DNA from: CAVUQH01 sp963774445
GTDB taxonomy: Bacteria; Myxococcota_A; Polyangia; Haliangiales; Haliangiaceae
Assembly (NCBI GenBank): GCA_963774445.1
Contig: CAVZFC010000029.1
Coordinates: 62,001-126,000, forward strand
DNA: 64,000 nucleotides
Direction: 5' to 3'
Part shown: one piece after another, positions 18,512 to 26,080 of the stretch
Numbering within the stretch: position 1 is the first letter of the stretch
Layout: every line of letters starts with the position of its first letter
Translations under genes and position numbers: made by a program
The notes under the pieces: generated by a model
Told to the model about the DNA's origin: nothing
What the model saw: the letters and a program-made list of their open reading frames with translations, nothing else
Databases searched by the model: none

Positions 18512-19693
18512 GTGCTGCGACTCGTAACCACGAACAATGTCGAGGTCTTTCGCCACCTCGGCAGCGCGTCGTTCCAACGGCTGGGGCTCGACCACAAGAT
18601 TGGCTCCACCTACGAAGAAACGATCTCTTTGGTGCGCTCGGTGCACCCGTCCCTGGTCATGGTCGACGTCATCCTCGCCGGCGGCAGCGGCTACGACCTG
18701 TGCCGCGAGATCAAGGACGACAGCACGCTGGCGCCGATTCATGTGATCTTGCTCCTGTCGTCGGTGCTCACGCGCGACGATCTGCGACACATCCACGCGT
18801 CCGGCTGCGACGACGTCCTCGCGCTGCCGATTCACAACGACGACTTCTACCACCACGTAGCGCAGGTCGCGCACCTGCCGTTTCGCCGCGACCGGCGCAT
18901 CGGCGTCGCCCTCGACGTGCTGGTGCCGGCCGGACAAGAGTTGGCCGAGTCGGTGGCGGGGACCGTCTACAACGTCAGCGCCCGCGGCGTCGGCGTGCAG
19001 GTCAAGAGCCGGCTCGAGAGCGGCCAGGCGATCGCCGTGCGCTTTCGCCACGACGGCCAGGTCTTCCCCGAAGCTCACGCCCAGGTCGCCTGGAGCAAGC
19101 CGGCCGAACCGGAGAGCGGCGAGCACATGGCCGGCCTCGAGTTCGGCAACGAGCTGCCGATCAAGACCCGGCTCCTGCTCGAGCAGCTGGCGCTGTTCGA
19201 CGTGGTTCCGGCGGCCGACGACAGCCCGATGGCCGGCGGCGTGACCGTCGCGCTGCAGGGCGACTTCACCGAGGTGACCAACTTCTCGGCGCTGGGCGAG
19301 CGGCTCAAGGACGAGTCCCGGATCGACTTCGACGCGTCGGCTGTCCGCTACATCAGCTCCGCCGGCGTGCGCGGCTGGTGCCAGTTCCTCAAGACCCTCG
19401 AGGACGAAAAGGAATACACCTTCCGCCACTGCTCCATGGCGTTCGCCTCGCAGGCGGCCATGGTGCCGATGGTCATCGGCAAGGGCATGGTGGTGTCACT
19501 CGAGGCGCCGTACTTCTGCGAGTCGTGTGACCGCGAGGAGCTGCGGCTGCTCGAGACGCGGGCGCTGCTCCGCGACGGCCAGCGCATCCTTCCGCCGCAG
19601 CTCGCCTGCTCGACCTGCAGCGGCGAGCTCGAGTTCGACGACGTTCCCGACCGATACTTCGCGTTCCTACGCGAACAGACTCCCAACGGGTGA
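18512..19693 (+). CDS. Receiver-PilZ-STAS-like protein with C-terminal zinc ribbon
   Basis: A 393-residue cytoplasmic signalling protein with an unusual domain string. Residues 1-120 are a receiver-like domain. D52 (MVDVILAGG) is kept, but the acidic pair is replaced (LVTTNN) and the conserved Lys is replaced by Leu (DDVLALPI), so phosphorylation is doubtful. Residues 123-230 are a PilZ domain with both c-di-GMP motifs, R125-x3-R129 and NVSARG (154-159). Residues 243-305 look like a STAS/anti-anti-sigma domain (DASAVRYISSAGVRGW). The tail has CESC (336-339) and CSTC (366-369), a likely zinc ribbon. Start is GTG 18512, just after a TGCTACTCT box. It probably links c-di-GMP to a partner-switching or gene-control output (inference). 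Confidence 0.8.
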   Translation: MLRLVTTNNVEVFRHLGSASFQRLGLDHKIGSTYEETISLVRSVHPSLVMVDVILAGGSGYDLCREIKDDSTLAPIHVILLLSSVLTRDDLRHIHASGCDDVLALPIHNDDFYHHVAQVAHLPFRRDRRIGVALDVLVPAGQELAESVAGTVYNVSARGVGVQVKSRLESGQAIAVRFRHDGQVFPEAHAQVAWSKPAEPESGEHMAGLEFGNELPIKTRLLLEQLALFDVVPAADDSPMAGGVTVALQGDFTEVTNFSALGERLKDESRIDFDASAVRYISSAGVRGWCQFLKTLEDEKEYTFRHCSMAFASQAAMVPMVIGKGMVVSLEAPYFCESCDREELRLLETRALLRDGQRILPPQLACSTCSGELEFDDVPDRYFAFLREQTPNG

Positions 19694-19741
19694 CTACATG
19701 ACGGGTGACTACCGAAAGGTGATCGCCTTCGAGGAGAGGAA

Positions 19742-20632
19742 ATGAGCTTTCTGCGCAAGATGTTCAGCGGCAAGGTGAATGCCGAGGATCCCCGCCGGTA
19801 TCTGGTCGAGGCGATGCTCGGCGCCATGGAAGCCGACGGCGAGATCACCGCCGAGGAGATGGAGGTCCTGCAGTCCAACCTCGAGGGCCACGACCTGTTC
19901 GAGGATCTCCTGCCCGAGGAGACCGCCCGCCTGATCGACCTGGCTGCCGACGCCATCCGCCACGCCGGCGGCGGCGACAAGCGGCTGGACGAGCTGGCCA
20001 GGGGCCTGCCCAACCGGACCCACCGCCTGGCCGCCTACACCCTGGCGTGCGAAGTCTGCGTGTCGGACGCCGACCTGCCCGAGAGCGAGATCAACTTCCT
20101 CGACGCCCTGCAGAAGGCGCTCAACCTGGGCGACGACGAGGCCACCGAGATCTTCGAAGCCGCGCGCTCGCAGAGCGGCCTCCTCACCCTGGAGGAGAAG
20201 GCCAGAAAGATGCGCGAGCTCATGCCCCACTTCGTCGACTGCATGGCGCTCATGGCGGCGGCCGACGATGAGGTCCACTTCGAAGAGCTGATGGGCATCC
20301 GCGCGGTGCTGCGCAACATCCCGGACATGGCGGTGCTGTCGTCCGACGAGCTCGACGAGGCGATCGAGCGCTCGCTCGAACGGATCCAGGGCAAGGAGTC
20401 GGCCAAGGAGCTCGCCGAGCTGGCCGGCACGATCGTCGAGCTCAACGATCGCTACTGGACCACCGTCTACATGATGATCATCGCGCTGGCCGACGGGAAG
20501 ACCGACTGGCGCGAGGTCGCCTTCCTCAAGGCGGTCGAGGAGACGTTCGGCCTCAGCGACGTGCAGATGGACCAGGCGATGGAGACGGCGTCGCTGTTCC
20601 CCACCGTCGAGCTGGGCGGCGACGTCAGCTAG
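19742..20632 (+). CDS. TerB-like tandem helical protein
   Basis: A 296-residue acidic, all-helical cytoplasmic protein. It appears to hold two TerB/DjlA-like units: residues 20-150 (LVEAMLGAMEADGEITAEEM, AYTLACEVCVSDADLPESE) and residues 160-285 (FVDCMALMAAADDEVHFEE, VYMMIIALADGKTDWREVAF). Each has the TerB pattern of a hydrophobic helix, an acidic ADGE/ADDE turn and a further helix. TerB-like domains bind metal ions and occur in stress and envelope systems. GAGGAGAGGA precedes the ATG directly. It follows the receiver-PilZ gene on the same strand by 48 bases, so the two may be co-expressed. Confidence 0.75.
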   Translation: MSFLRKMFSGKVNAEDPRRYLVEAMLGAMEADGEITAEEMEVLQSNLEGHDLFEDLLPEETARLIDLAADAIRHAGGGDKRLDELARGLPNRTHRLAAYTLACEVCVSDADLPESEINFLDALQKALNLGDDEATEIFEAARSQSGLLTLEEKARKMRELMPHFVDCMALMAAADDEVHFEELMGIRAVLRNIPDMAVLSSDELDEAIERSLERIQGKESAKELAELAGTIVELNDRYWTTVYMMIIALADGKTDWREVAFLKAVEETFGLSDVQMDQAMETASLFPTVELGGDVS

Positions 20633-20644
20633 CGCTGCGCCCGG

Positions 20645-21421
20645 CTACCCGGAGATCTCGAGGATCCGGCTGCACGCCTCGCGCAGCCCGGCGCCCTCGG
20701 CCGCCTCGGTGATGAACGCCGGCTTGGCCGTCAGCTGATCCCACCAGGCGCGCACGTTGGCGACGCCGATCGACCGCTCGAAGCCGCCGAACATCGGCGC
20801 GTCGTTGAGCGCGTCGCCGACGAAGACGTACGGCGTCAGGTCCAAGGGATCGCCGCCGAACACCCGCTCGACGACCATCTTGCACGCCGACAGCTTGTCG
20901 AAGCCGGGCGGGCCGAAGTTGACGTGGACCGACGACTTCCAGGCGGCGAAACCGCGGGCGCGCAGCATGGCGACCACCTCCTCGGCCTCGGCGTCGTTCA
21001 GCGACGCCTCCTCGTTCCAGTCGATCGCCAGATCGACCTCGCGGTAGCGACTGTCGGTGGACATCCGCGCGCCGGGCACACCGGTGGTGACGTCAACCGC
21101 GGCCTCGTGCATGCGCCGCCGCCACTCGGGCAGCGACGCGGCGGGGATGCCGTAGTACTTGTCCAGCTTGCCGCCGTGGCGAACGTAGGTGACGCCGCCG
21201 TTCTCGGCGACCACGGCGGCGACCGGGACCATGGTCATGATCGCCTGGCCCCAGCCGGAGGGACGGCCGGTGACGATGACCACGGGGATTCCCGCGGCGC
21301 CGAGCGCCTCGAGGGCAGCGTAGGTGCTGGCCTCGACACGCCCGCGGGTGGTGAGGGTTCCGTCTAGGTCAGTAAAGAGCGCGTTTACCGTGCCCTCCAT
21401 CTGACTGAGTGGCAGGGACAT
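20645..21421 (-). CDS. HAD-family (Cof/type IIB) sugar-phosphate phosphatase
   Basis: A 258-residue HAD hydrolase. Motif I is LFTDLDGTLTTRG, motif II VIVTGRPSGW, motif III includes the Lys of LSACKMVVERVF, and motif IV is GDALNDAPMF. The cap sits between motifs II and III, as in subclass IIB enzymes such as Cof, sucrose-phosphate and mannosyl-3-phosphoglycerate phosphatases. The substrate is probably a phosphorylated sugar, but which one is unknown. An extended -10 TGC-TATAGG (minus strand, 21437-21429) ends 7 nt before the ATG with no Shine-Dalgarno. It converges on the TerB-like gene 12 bases away. Confidence 0.86.
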   Translation of the reverse strand: MSLPLSQMEGTVNALFTDLDGTLTTRGRVEASTYAALEALGAAGIPVVIVTGRPSGWGQAIMTMVPVAAVVAENGGVTYVRHGGKLDKYYGIPAASLPEWRRRMHEAAVDVTTGVPGARMSTDSRYREVDLAIDWNEEASLNDAEAEEVVAMLRARGFAAWKSSVHVNFGPPGFDKLSACKMVVERVFGGDPLDLTPYVFVGDALNDAPMFGGFERSIGVANVRAWWDQLTAKPAFITEAAEGAGLREACSRILEISG

Positions 21422-21428
21422 CGCGGCC

Positions 21429-21437
21429 CCTATAGCA
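21429..21437 (-). promoter_or_regulatory. Extended -10 box TGCTATAGG of the HAD gene
   Basis: TGC-TATAGG on the minus strand ends 7 nt before the HAD phosphatase ATG. A TTGAAT (minus strand, 21455-21450) lies 15 bases further upstream and could serve as a -35. The spacing places the transcription start at the start codon. Confidence 0.5.
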
Positions 21438-21493
21438 CACCCACTCGGGATTCAACACCGCTCCGCACCGCGCACCGCGGGAACACCCGCGTG

Positions 21494-21721
21494 TTACGCG
21501 ATCAAACGGAACGGCTGCTCACCCTGCACCCGGGGCACCATGGTGCGCGCGCGCTGACGGCCGAGCCAATCCTCGAGGTCTTCGCTGTTCAGGCGCACGA
21601 TGCCGCCGACCTTGAACACCGGAAGCGGATCCTCGTCCTTGCGGGCCATGTAGCGACACCAGCGCTCGGACCGACCGAGGGCGTAGGCAATACCTTTCCA
21701 GGTTTCGACGAAAGAGCTCAT
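21494..21721 (-). CDS. Small excisionase-like helix-turn-helix protein
   Basis: A 75-residue protein with a MerR/excisionase-type (HTH_17-like) DNA-binding fold: WKGIAYALGRSERWCRYMAR, then the wing VFKVGGIVRLNSEDLEDWLG. The ATG at 21721 has GGGGAGG four bases upstream, which decides the start over an in-frame upstream ATG at 21793. It lies alone between divergent and convergent genes. Such small proteins serve as phage or element excisionases or as small transcription factors; no integrase or att-like repeat is visible nearby, so a regulatory role is favoured. Confidence 0.72.
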   Translation of the reverse strand: MSSFVETWKGIAYALGRSERWCRYMARKDEDPLPVFKVGGIVRLNSEDLEDWLGRQRARTMVPRVQGEQPFRLIA

Positions 21722-21951
21722 GAATACCTCCCCTTTCCCAGGGCTTGCAGTTCGTTGCCCCTTGTTGCAGAGCCCGTGCCGGCCCCCTGGCAATGGTCGA
21801 ACCTCCGTAACTACCTGAAATCACGTCGCCGACCTGTTGGACATCTGCCACTGTTCACGTTGACGCTTCGACACACTGCCACGAGTGTCAGGCATCACGG
21901 TCGGTCGGATTGGTGGCCGACGCCGCGCATTGCAGCTATCCTTGCCAGCCT
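21722..21951. promoter_or_regulatory. Divergent regulatory region with short repeats
   Basis: This 230-base gap lies between the HTH gene (minus) and the S55-like gene (plus). CTGCCAC occurs twice in direct orientation (21845-21851 and 21876-21882), 31 bases apart, or about three DNA turns. The second copy overlaps an inverted repeat ACACT-6-AGTGT (21873-21888). TATCCT (21937-21942) ends 9 nt before the ATG at 21952. The repeats are candidates for an operator, possibly of the HTH protein. Confidence 0.35.
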
Positions 21952-23865
21952 ATGCGCTTGAAAACGCTGCCTGTTCTCGCAGCGCTGGGGGCGCTGGCCC
22001 TCGCCGGGACCGCGCGCGCTCAACCCCCCGAGATTTACCCGCTTTCCAAGGTGAAGCGGGGACAGAAGGGCTACGGCCTCACCACCCGTGCCGGGACCAC
22101 GCCGTTCCGCTTCACGTTCGAGGTGCTCGGCGTCAGCCACAACTTCATCCCCAAGATGGACATCATCCTGGTCAAGTCCGACGACCCGGAGATGCAGCAC
22201 ACCGGTTTCTGGCAGGGGATGTCGGGCAGCCCGCTGTTCATCGACGGCAAGCTGGTCTGCGCCTTCTCGTACGGCTGGCGCTTCGCGCGATCCCCGGTCG
22301 GCGGCTGCACGCCGATCCAATACATGCGCAAGGACGCGACCACGCCGCGGCGCCATCTCGAAGACGCGACCGCGCGCGGCGGCAAGGCGCGCACGGCCCA
22401 GGCGACCGGATCGCGGCGATTGATCCGCGCCGGTAGCCGCGGATCGTGGAGCGACTGGGTCGCGCTGGCGCCCGAGCGGACGGCGAGCTCGTCGCTCTAT
22501 TCAATGAGCGGCCCGCGCCAGCCGTGGCTGCTGTCGGCGCCCGCGCCGGCGCGCCACCAGCAACCGCGCGCAGCGGAGGGCGGCGACGACATGGTCGCCT
22601 CGGCGGTGCCGCTGGCGCTGTCCGGGTTCACCGCGCCAGCCTTCGCCGAAGCCCGCGCGATCATGAAGGGCTACCCGGTCGAGCCGATGCGCGCGGGCGG
22701 CAGCGGCAGCCCCACCGAGGGCCCCAGCAAGTTCGCCCTGGGTACGCCGATCGGCGTGCAGCTCCTGCGCGGCGACGTATCGGGAACCGGCACCTGCACG
22801 GTGTCGTTCATCGAGGGCGACAAGGTGCTCGCATGCGGTCACCCGATCTTCGGCGCCGGAGAGATCTACGCCCCGGTCACCGCCTCCGAGGTCCACCTGG
22901 TGGTGCCGTCGGAGATGTCGTCGCACGTGGTCGCCTCGCCGCTGCGCGAGCTGGGCGCGCTGGTCCAGGACCGGCAGTCGATGATCATGGCCAACACCGA
23001 CCTGGCCACCCGGATGATACCGATCGACTTCTCGCTGCAGAACGTCGGCGCTCGGGGAGCGGAAAAGAAGCAGCCGGCCGAGAGCTTCCACGTCGAGGTC
23101 ATCGACAACAAGTTCTTCACCGCGCCGTTCGCCGGCCTGGCGGCGGCCAGCGCCATCGCCCGCTACATGCCCGACCGCGACGACGCCACGGTGCTACTCC
23201 ACAGCAAGGTCTACCTGCGCGGCAAGAAGCCGCTGGAGTTCGTCGACTACCTGTCGGCCGAGACCGGCGTCAGCGGGGTCATCGCCGGCGCCCGCGGCCT
23301 GCGCGTGTTGGTGCCGCTGCTCAACAACCCGTTCGCGCCGGTCGAGATCGAGCGGGTCGAGATCCAGGCCACGGTCAACTACAGCACCAACTTCGGCGAG
23401 ATCGACAGCATCCGCCTGCCCAGCGCCGAGCTGCAGCCGGGCAAGCGCACCTACGTCGAGGTGCGAATGAGCACCTACAACGGGCAGGACGTCGTCCAGC
23501 GGGTGCCGTTCGACGTGCCGGCGACGCTGGCTGGCAGCATCGTCAAGGTGATGGTCACCGCCGGCGACGCCGCCGGCGTCGATGCCGCCCCGCCCAAGAC
23601 GCTGGACGACCTGCTCGACGCCTTTCGCAAGCTCCTGCCCGGCAACGTCTTCGCCGTGGTGGTCTACAGCGCCGACGAGGGCGCCGGGATCAGCGGCAAG
23701 CTGGTGCGCGATCTGCCGCCCAGCGCCGCCGACCGCCTCAAGCTGAAGACCGGCGTCGACCGCGCCAGCACCTACCATCCGGCGTCGCGCTCGACCTATC
23801 CGACCAACCGCGTGATCAACGGCAGCAAGTCCATCCTGGTGAAGGTCGCCGACCGAAACAGCTAA
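21952..23865 (+). CDS. Exported SpoIVB-type S55 peptidase-like protein
   Basis: A 637-residue exported protein with signal peptide MRLKTLPVLAALGALALAG... cleaved near ARAQ. It has the S55 serine motif QGMSGSPLFIDGKLVCAF (Ser near 91) followed by GGCTPIQYM. A His motif VLACGHPIFGAGEIY lies later (His near 297). In SpoIVB, as I recall it, the GH motif comes before the GMSGSP motif; here the order is reversed. A Ser/Arg/Ala-rich insert (about 140-210) separates the two. The C-terminal half is beta-rich and may be a ligand- or substrate-binding region. The ATG is preceded by a TATCCT box at 9 nt and no Shine-Dalgarno. The substrate is unknown. Confidence 0.8.
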   Translation: MRLKTLPVLAALGALALAGTARAQPPEIYPLSKVKRGQKGYGLTTRAGTTPFRFTFEVLGVSHNFIPKMDIILVKSDDPEMQHTGFWQGMSGSPLFIDGKLVCAFSYGWRFARSPVGGCTPIQYMRKDATTPRRHLEDATARGGKARTAQATGSRRLIRAGSRGSWSDWVALAPERTASSSLYSMSGPRQPWLLSAPAPARHQQPRAAEGGDDMVASAVPLALSGFTAPAFAEARAIMKGYPVEPMRAGGSGSPTEGPSKFALGTPIGVQLLRGDVSGTGTCTVSFIEGDKVLACGHPIFGAGEIYAPVTASEVHLVVPSEMSSHVVASPLRELGALVQDRQSMIMANTDLATRMIPIDFSLQNVGARGAEKKQPAESFHVEVIDNKFFTAPFAGLAAASAIARYMPDRDDATVLLHSKVYLRGKKPLEFVDYLSAETGVSGVIAGARGLRVLVPLLNNPFAPVEIERVEIQATVNYSTNFGEIDSIRLPSAELQPGKRTYVEVRMSTYNGQDVVQRVPFDVPATLAGSIVKVMVTAGDAAGVDAAPPKTLDDLLDAFRKLLPGNVFAVVVYSADEGAGISGKLVRDLPPSAADRLKLKTGVDRASTYHPASRSTYPTNRVINGSKSILVKVADRNS

Positions 23866-23890
23866 CGGCTCGGCGAGAAAGGACCCCATC

Positions 23891-26053
23891 GTGAACGTCT
23901 CGAGAGCTCGCGCCGCCGCATTGACTGCGCTGGTGGCCCTCCCGGTCTCCGCCTGGTTGGTGCAGCGCCCCGCCCAGGCGGTGGTGACCAGCACCTGGAA
24001 CGTCGAGTCGTACAAAGATTTCGACGCCGGCGATGCCGACAACGCCTTCATCACCTCGCTGGGCGAGGTCAAGCCGGGCTGGGCGACCGCACGCACCGAC
24101 GTCGAGGTCGACGGCGTGTGGGCGGCGGTCAGGCTGAACGACGGCACCGCGCTGCTGGGCACCGACGACGACGGCGCCATCTACCGCGTACGCAAGGGCA
24201 AGGCCGACAAGCTGGCCACCGTGCCGGACGTGGTCGCAGTGGTGTCGCTGGCGGCCGGCTCCGGCGGCACGGTCTACGCCGGCACCATGCCGGCCGGGCA
24301 GATCTGGAAGGTCAACGCGGGCAGCGGCAAGGTCGCCAAGCTGGCCGAGCTACCCGACGCCGAGACGGTGTGGGCGCTGGCGCTGGCCGCCGACGGCAAG
24401 ACCCTGTACGCGGGCACCGGGCCCAAGGGGACGCTGTTCGCTGTCGACACCAGCAGCGGCAAGGCGCGCGTCGCGCTCGAGACCGACGACAAGCGGATCA
24501 TGTCGCTGGCGATCTCCAGCGACGGCGCGGTCTGGGTCGGTACCTCCGACAGCGCGCTGGTCTTCCGCTACGACCCCGCGAAGAAGAGCGCCCGCGCCAT
24601 GGCCGACTTCGCCGGCAACGAGATCACCGCGCTGGCCGCCGACGGCGCCGGCGTCGTGGTCGCGGCCAACGAGTTCGAGGAACCGTCAACCTCCGGCGTC
24701 AAGACCCGCGCCGCGGTGCGCAAGGCCGAGAAGAAGAAGGACCCGGGGCAAGAGGCCAAGCGCCCCGCCACCGGCAGCAAGCCGGGCGCCGACGACGCCC
24801 CGTCGTCCAGCGCCGACGTCCAGCGCAAGGGGGCGCGCAAGGGCAAGGGCACCCTCTACCGCGTCCGCGGCGACGGCCGCATCGACCAGCTGCACGCGCT
24901 GACCCAGACCTACTTCACCTCGGTGGCGATCACCGAGAAGGGCCGCATCTTCGCCGGCGCCGGCGACAACGGTCGGGTCTACATGGTCGACACCGACGGC
25001 AGCGTGTCGACCGCCTTCGACGTCAAGGAGCGGATCATCGCGGCGCTGCTCTACGCGCCGTCCGGCGGGCTGTCGTTCGCCACCAGCGACGCGTCGGCCT
25101 TCTACCGCAGCACCGGCGCCGCGCGGAAGTCGAGCTACACCTCCAAGGTGTGGGACACCAAGGCGTCCTCGCGTTTCGGCCGGCTGGCCTGGCGCGGCGC
25201 CGGCAAGATGGTGGTCGAGACCCGCACCGGCAACACCGCCGAGCCGGGCAAGGGCTGGAGCGCCTGGGCCGGGCCGCGCGGCAGCGAGCGCGACGGCGGC
25301 GGCGGCGGCAGCGCCAAGGTGACCAGCCCGACCGGCCGCTACTTCCAGTTCCGCGTCCGCTTCGACGGCGATCCGGGCGCGGTGCTGCGCTCGGCCGAGC
25401 TCTACTACCTGCCGCAGAACCGGCCGACCAGGATCGACGAAGTCACGGTCTCGGAGGCAGCCTCCAAGGAGCTGTCGACCACCGACGCCGGCGTGACCAA
25501 GCCGCGCAGCCCGGTCCTCGAGGTCAAGTGGAAGGTCGCCAACCCGGACAGCGACAAGACCACCTACCAGCTGGACGTGCGCCGCGAGGGCGAGGTGCTG
25601 TGGCGGCCGATCAATACCGGCAAGAAGCCGGTCACCTCGACCAGCTACCACTGGAACACCGAGACGTTCCCCGACGGCTGGTACCGGCTGCGGGTGACCG
25701 CCAGCGACCGCGCGGCCAACGCCGCCGACCGCGCACTCGACAGCTACCTGGTCAGCGCCCTGTTCCGCGTCGACAACCAGCGGCCGTCGATCGACGGCCT
25801 CAGCGTCCGCTATCCGCGCGCCTCGGCCCGCGCAGTCGACGCCCTCAGCCCGATCGCCGAGATGTCCTACTCGGTGGACGACGGCCCCTGGCGCCTGGGC
25901 ACCAGCCGCGACGGGCTGTTCGACGATCTGGCCGAAATGCTGCAAATCCAGCTGCCTGCCGGGCTGGCGCGGGGGGTCCACACCCTGTCGCTCCGGGTCG
26001 CCGACGGCGCCGGCAACATCGGCTCCGCGTCCGTGACCTTCCGCATCAAGTAG
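23891..26053 (+). CDS. Exported beta-propeller protein with C-terminal beta domain
   Basis: A 720-residue exported protein. The GTG start has GAAAGGA upstream; the signal peptide ends near RPAQAVV. Repeats of the type GTALLGTDDDGAIYRV, GGTVYAGTMPAGQIWKV, GKTLYAGTGPKGTLFAV, GAVWVGTSDSALVFRY and GRIFAGAGDNGRVYMV mark a six- or seven-bladed beta-propeller over about residues 50-420. A Lys/Pro/Ser-rich loop interrupts it (about 265-315). The last 250 residues are beta-rich, with a fibronectin-like stretch (TYQLDVRREGEVLW, DGWYRLRVTASDRAAN). It follows the S55-like gene by 25 bases and is probably co-transcribed. It likely binds a protein or glycan outside the cell; no enzymatic motif is seen. Confidence 0.78.
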   Translation: MNVSRARAAALTALVALPVSAWLVQRPAQAVVTSTWNVESYKDFDAGDADNAFITSLGEVKPGWATARTDVEVDGVWAAVRLNDGTALLGTDDDGAIYRVRKGKADKLATVPDVVAVVSLAAGSGGTVYAGTMPAGQIWKVNAGSGKVAKLAELPDAETVWALALAADGKTLYAGTGPKGTLFAVDTSSGKARVALETDDKRIMSLAISSDGAVWVGTSDSALVFRYDPAKKSARAMADFAGNEITALAADGAGVVVAANEFEEPSTSGVKTRAAVRKAEKKKDPGQEAKRPATGSKPGADDAPSSSADVQRKGARKGKGTLYRVRGDGRIDQLHALTQTYFTSVAITEKGRIFAGAGDNGRVYMVDTDGSVSTAFDVKERIIAALLYAPSGGLSFATSDASAFYRSTGAARKSSYTSKVWDTKASSRFGRLAWRGAGKMVVETRTGNTAEPGKGWSAWAGPRGSERDGGGGGSAKVTSPTGRYFQFRVRFDGDPGAVLRSAELYYLPQNRPTRIDEVTVSEAASKELSTTDAGVTKPRSPVLEVKWKVANPDSDKTTYQLDVRREGEVLWRPINTGKKPVTSTSYHWNTETFPDGWYRLRVTASDRAANAADRALDSYLVSALFRVDNQRPSIDGLSVRYPRASARAVDALSPIAEMSYSVDDGPWRLGTSRDGLFDDLAEMLQIQLPAGLARGVHTLSLRVADGAGNIGSASVTFRIK

Positions 26054-26080
26054 TCACACCGGACGGAGTAGACTCCGCGC

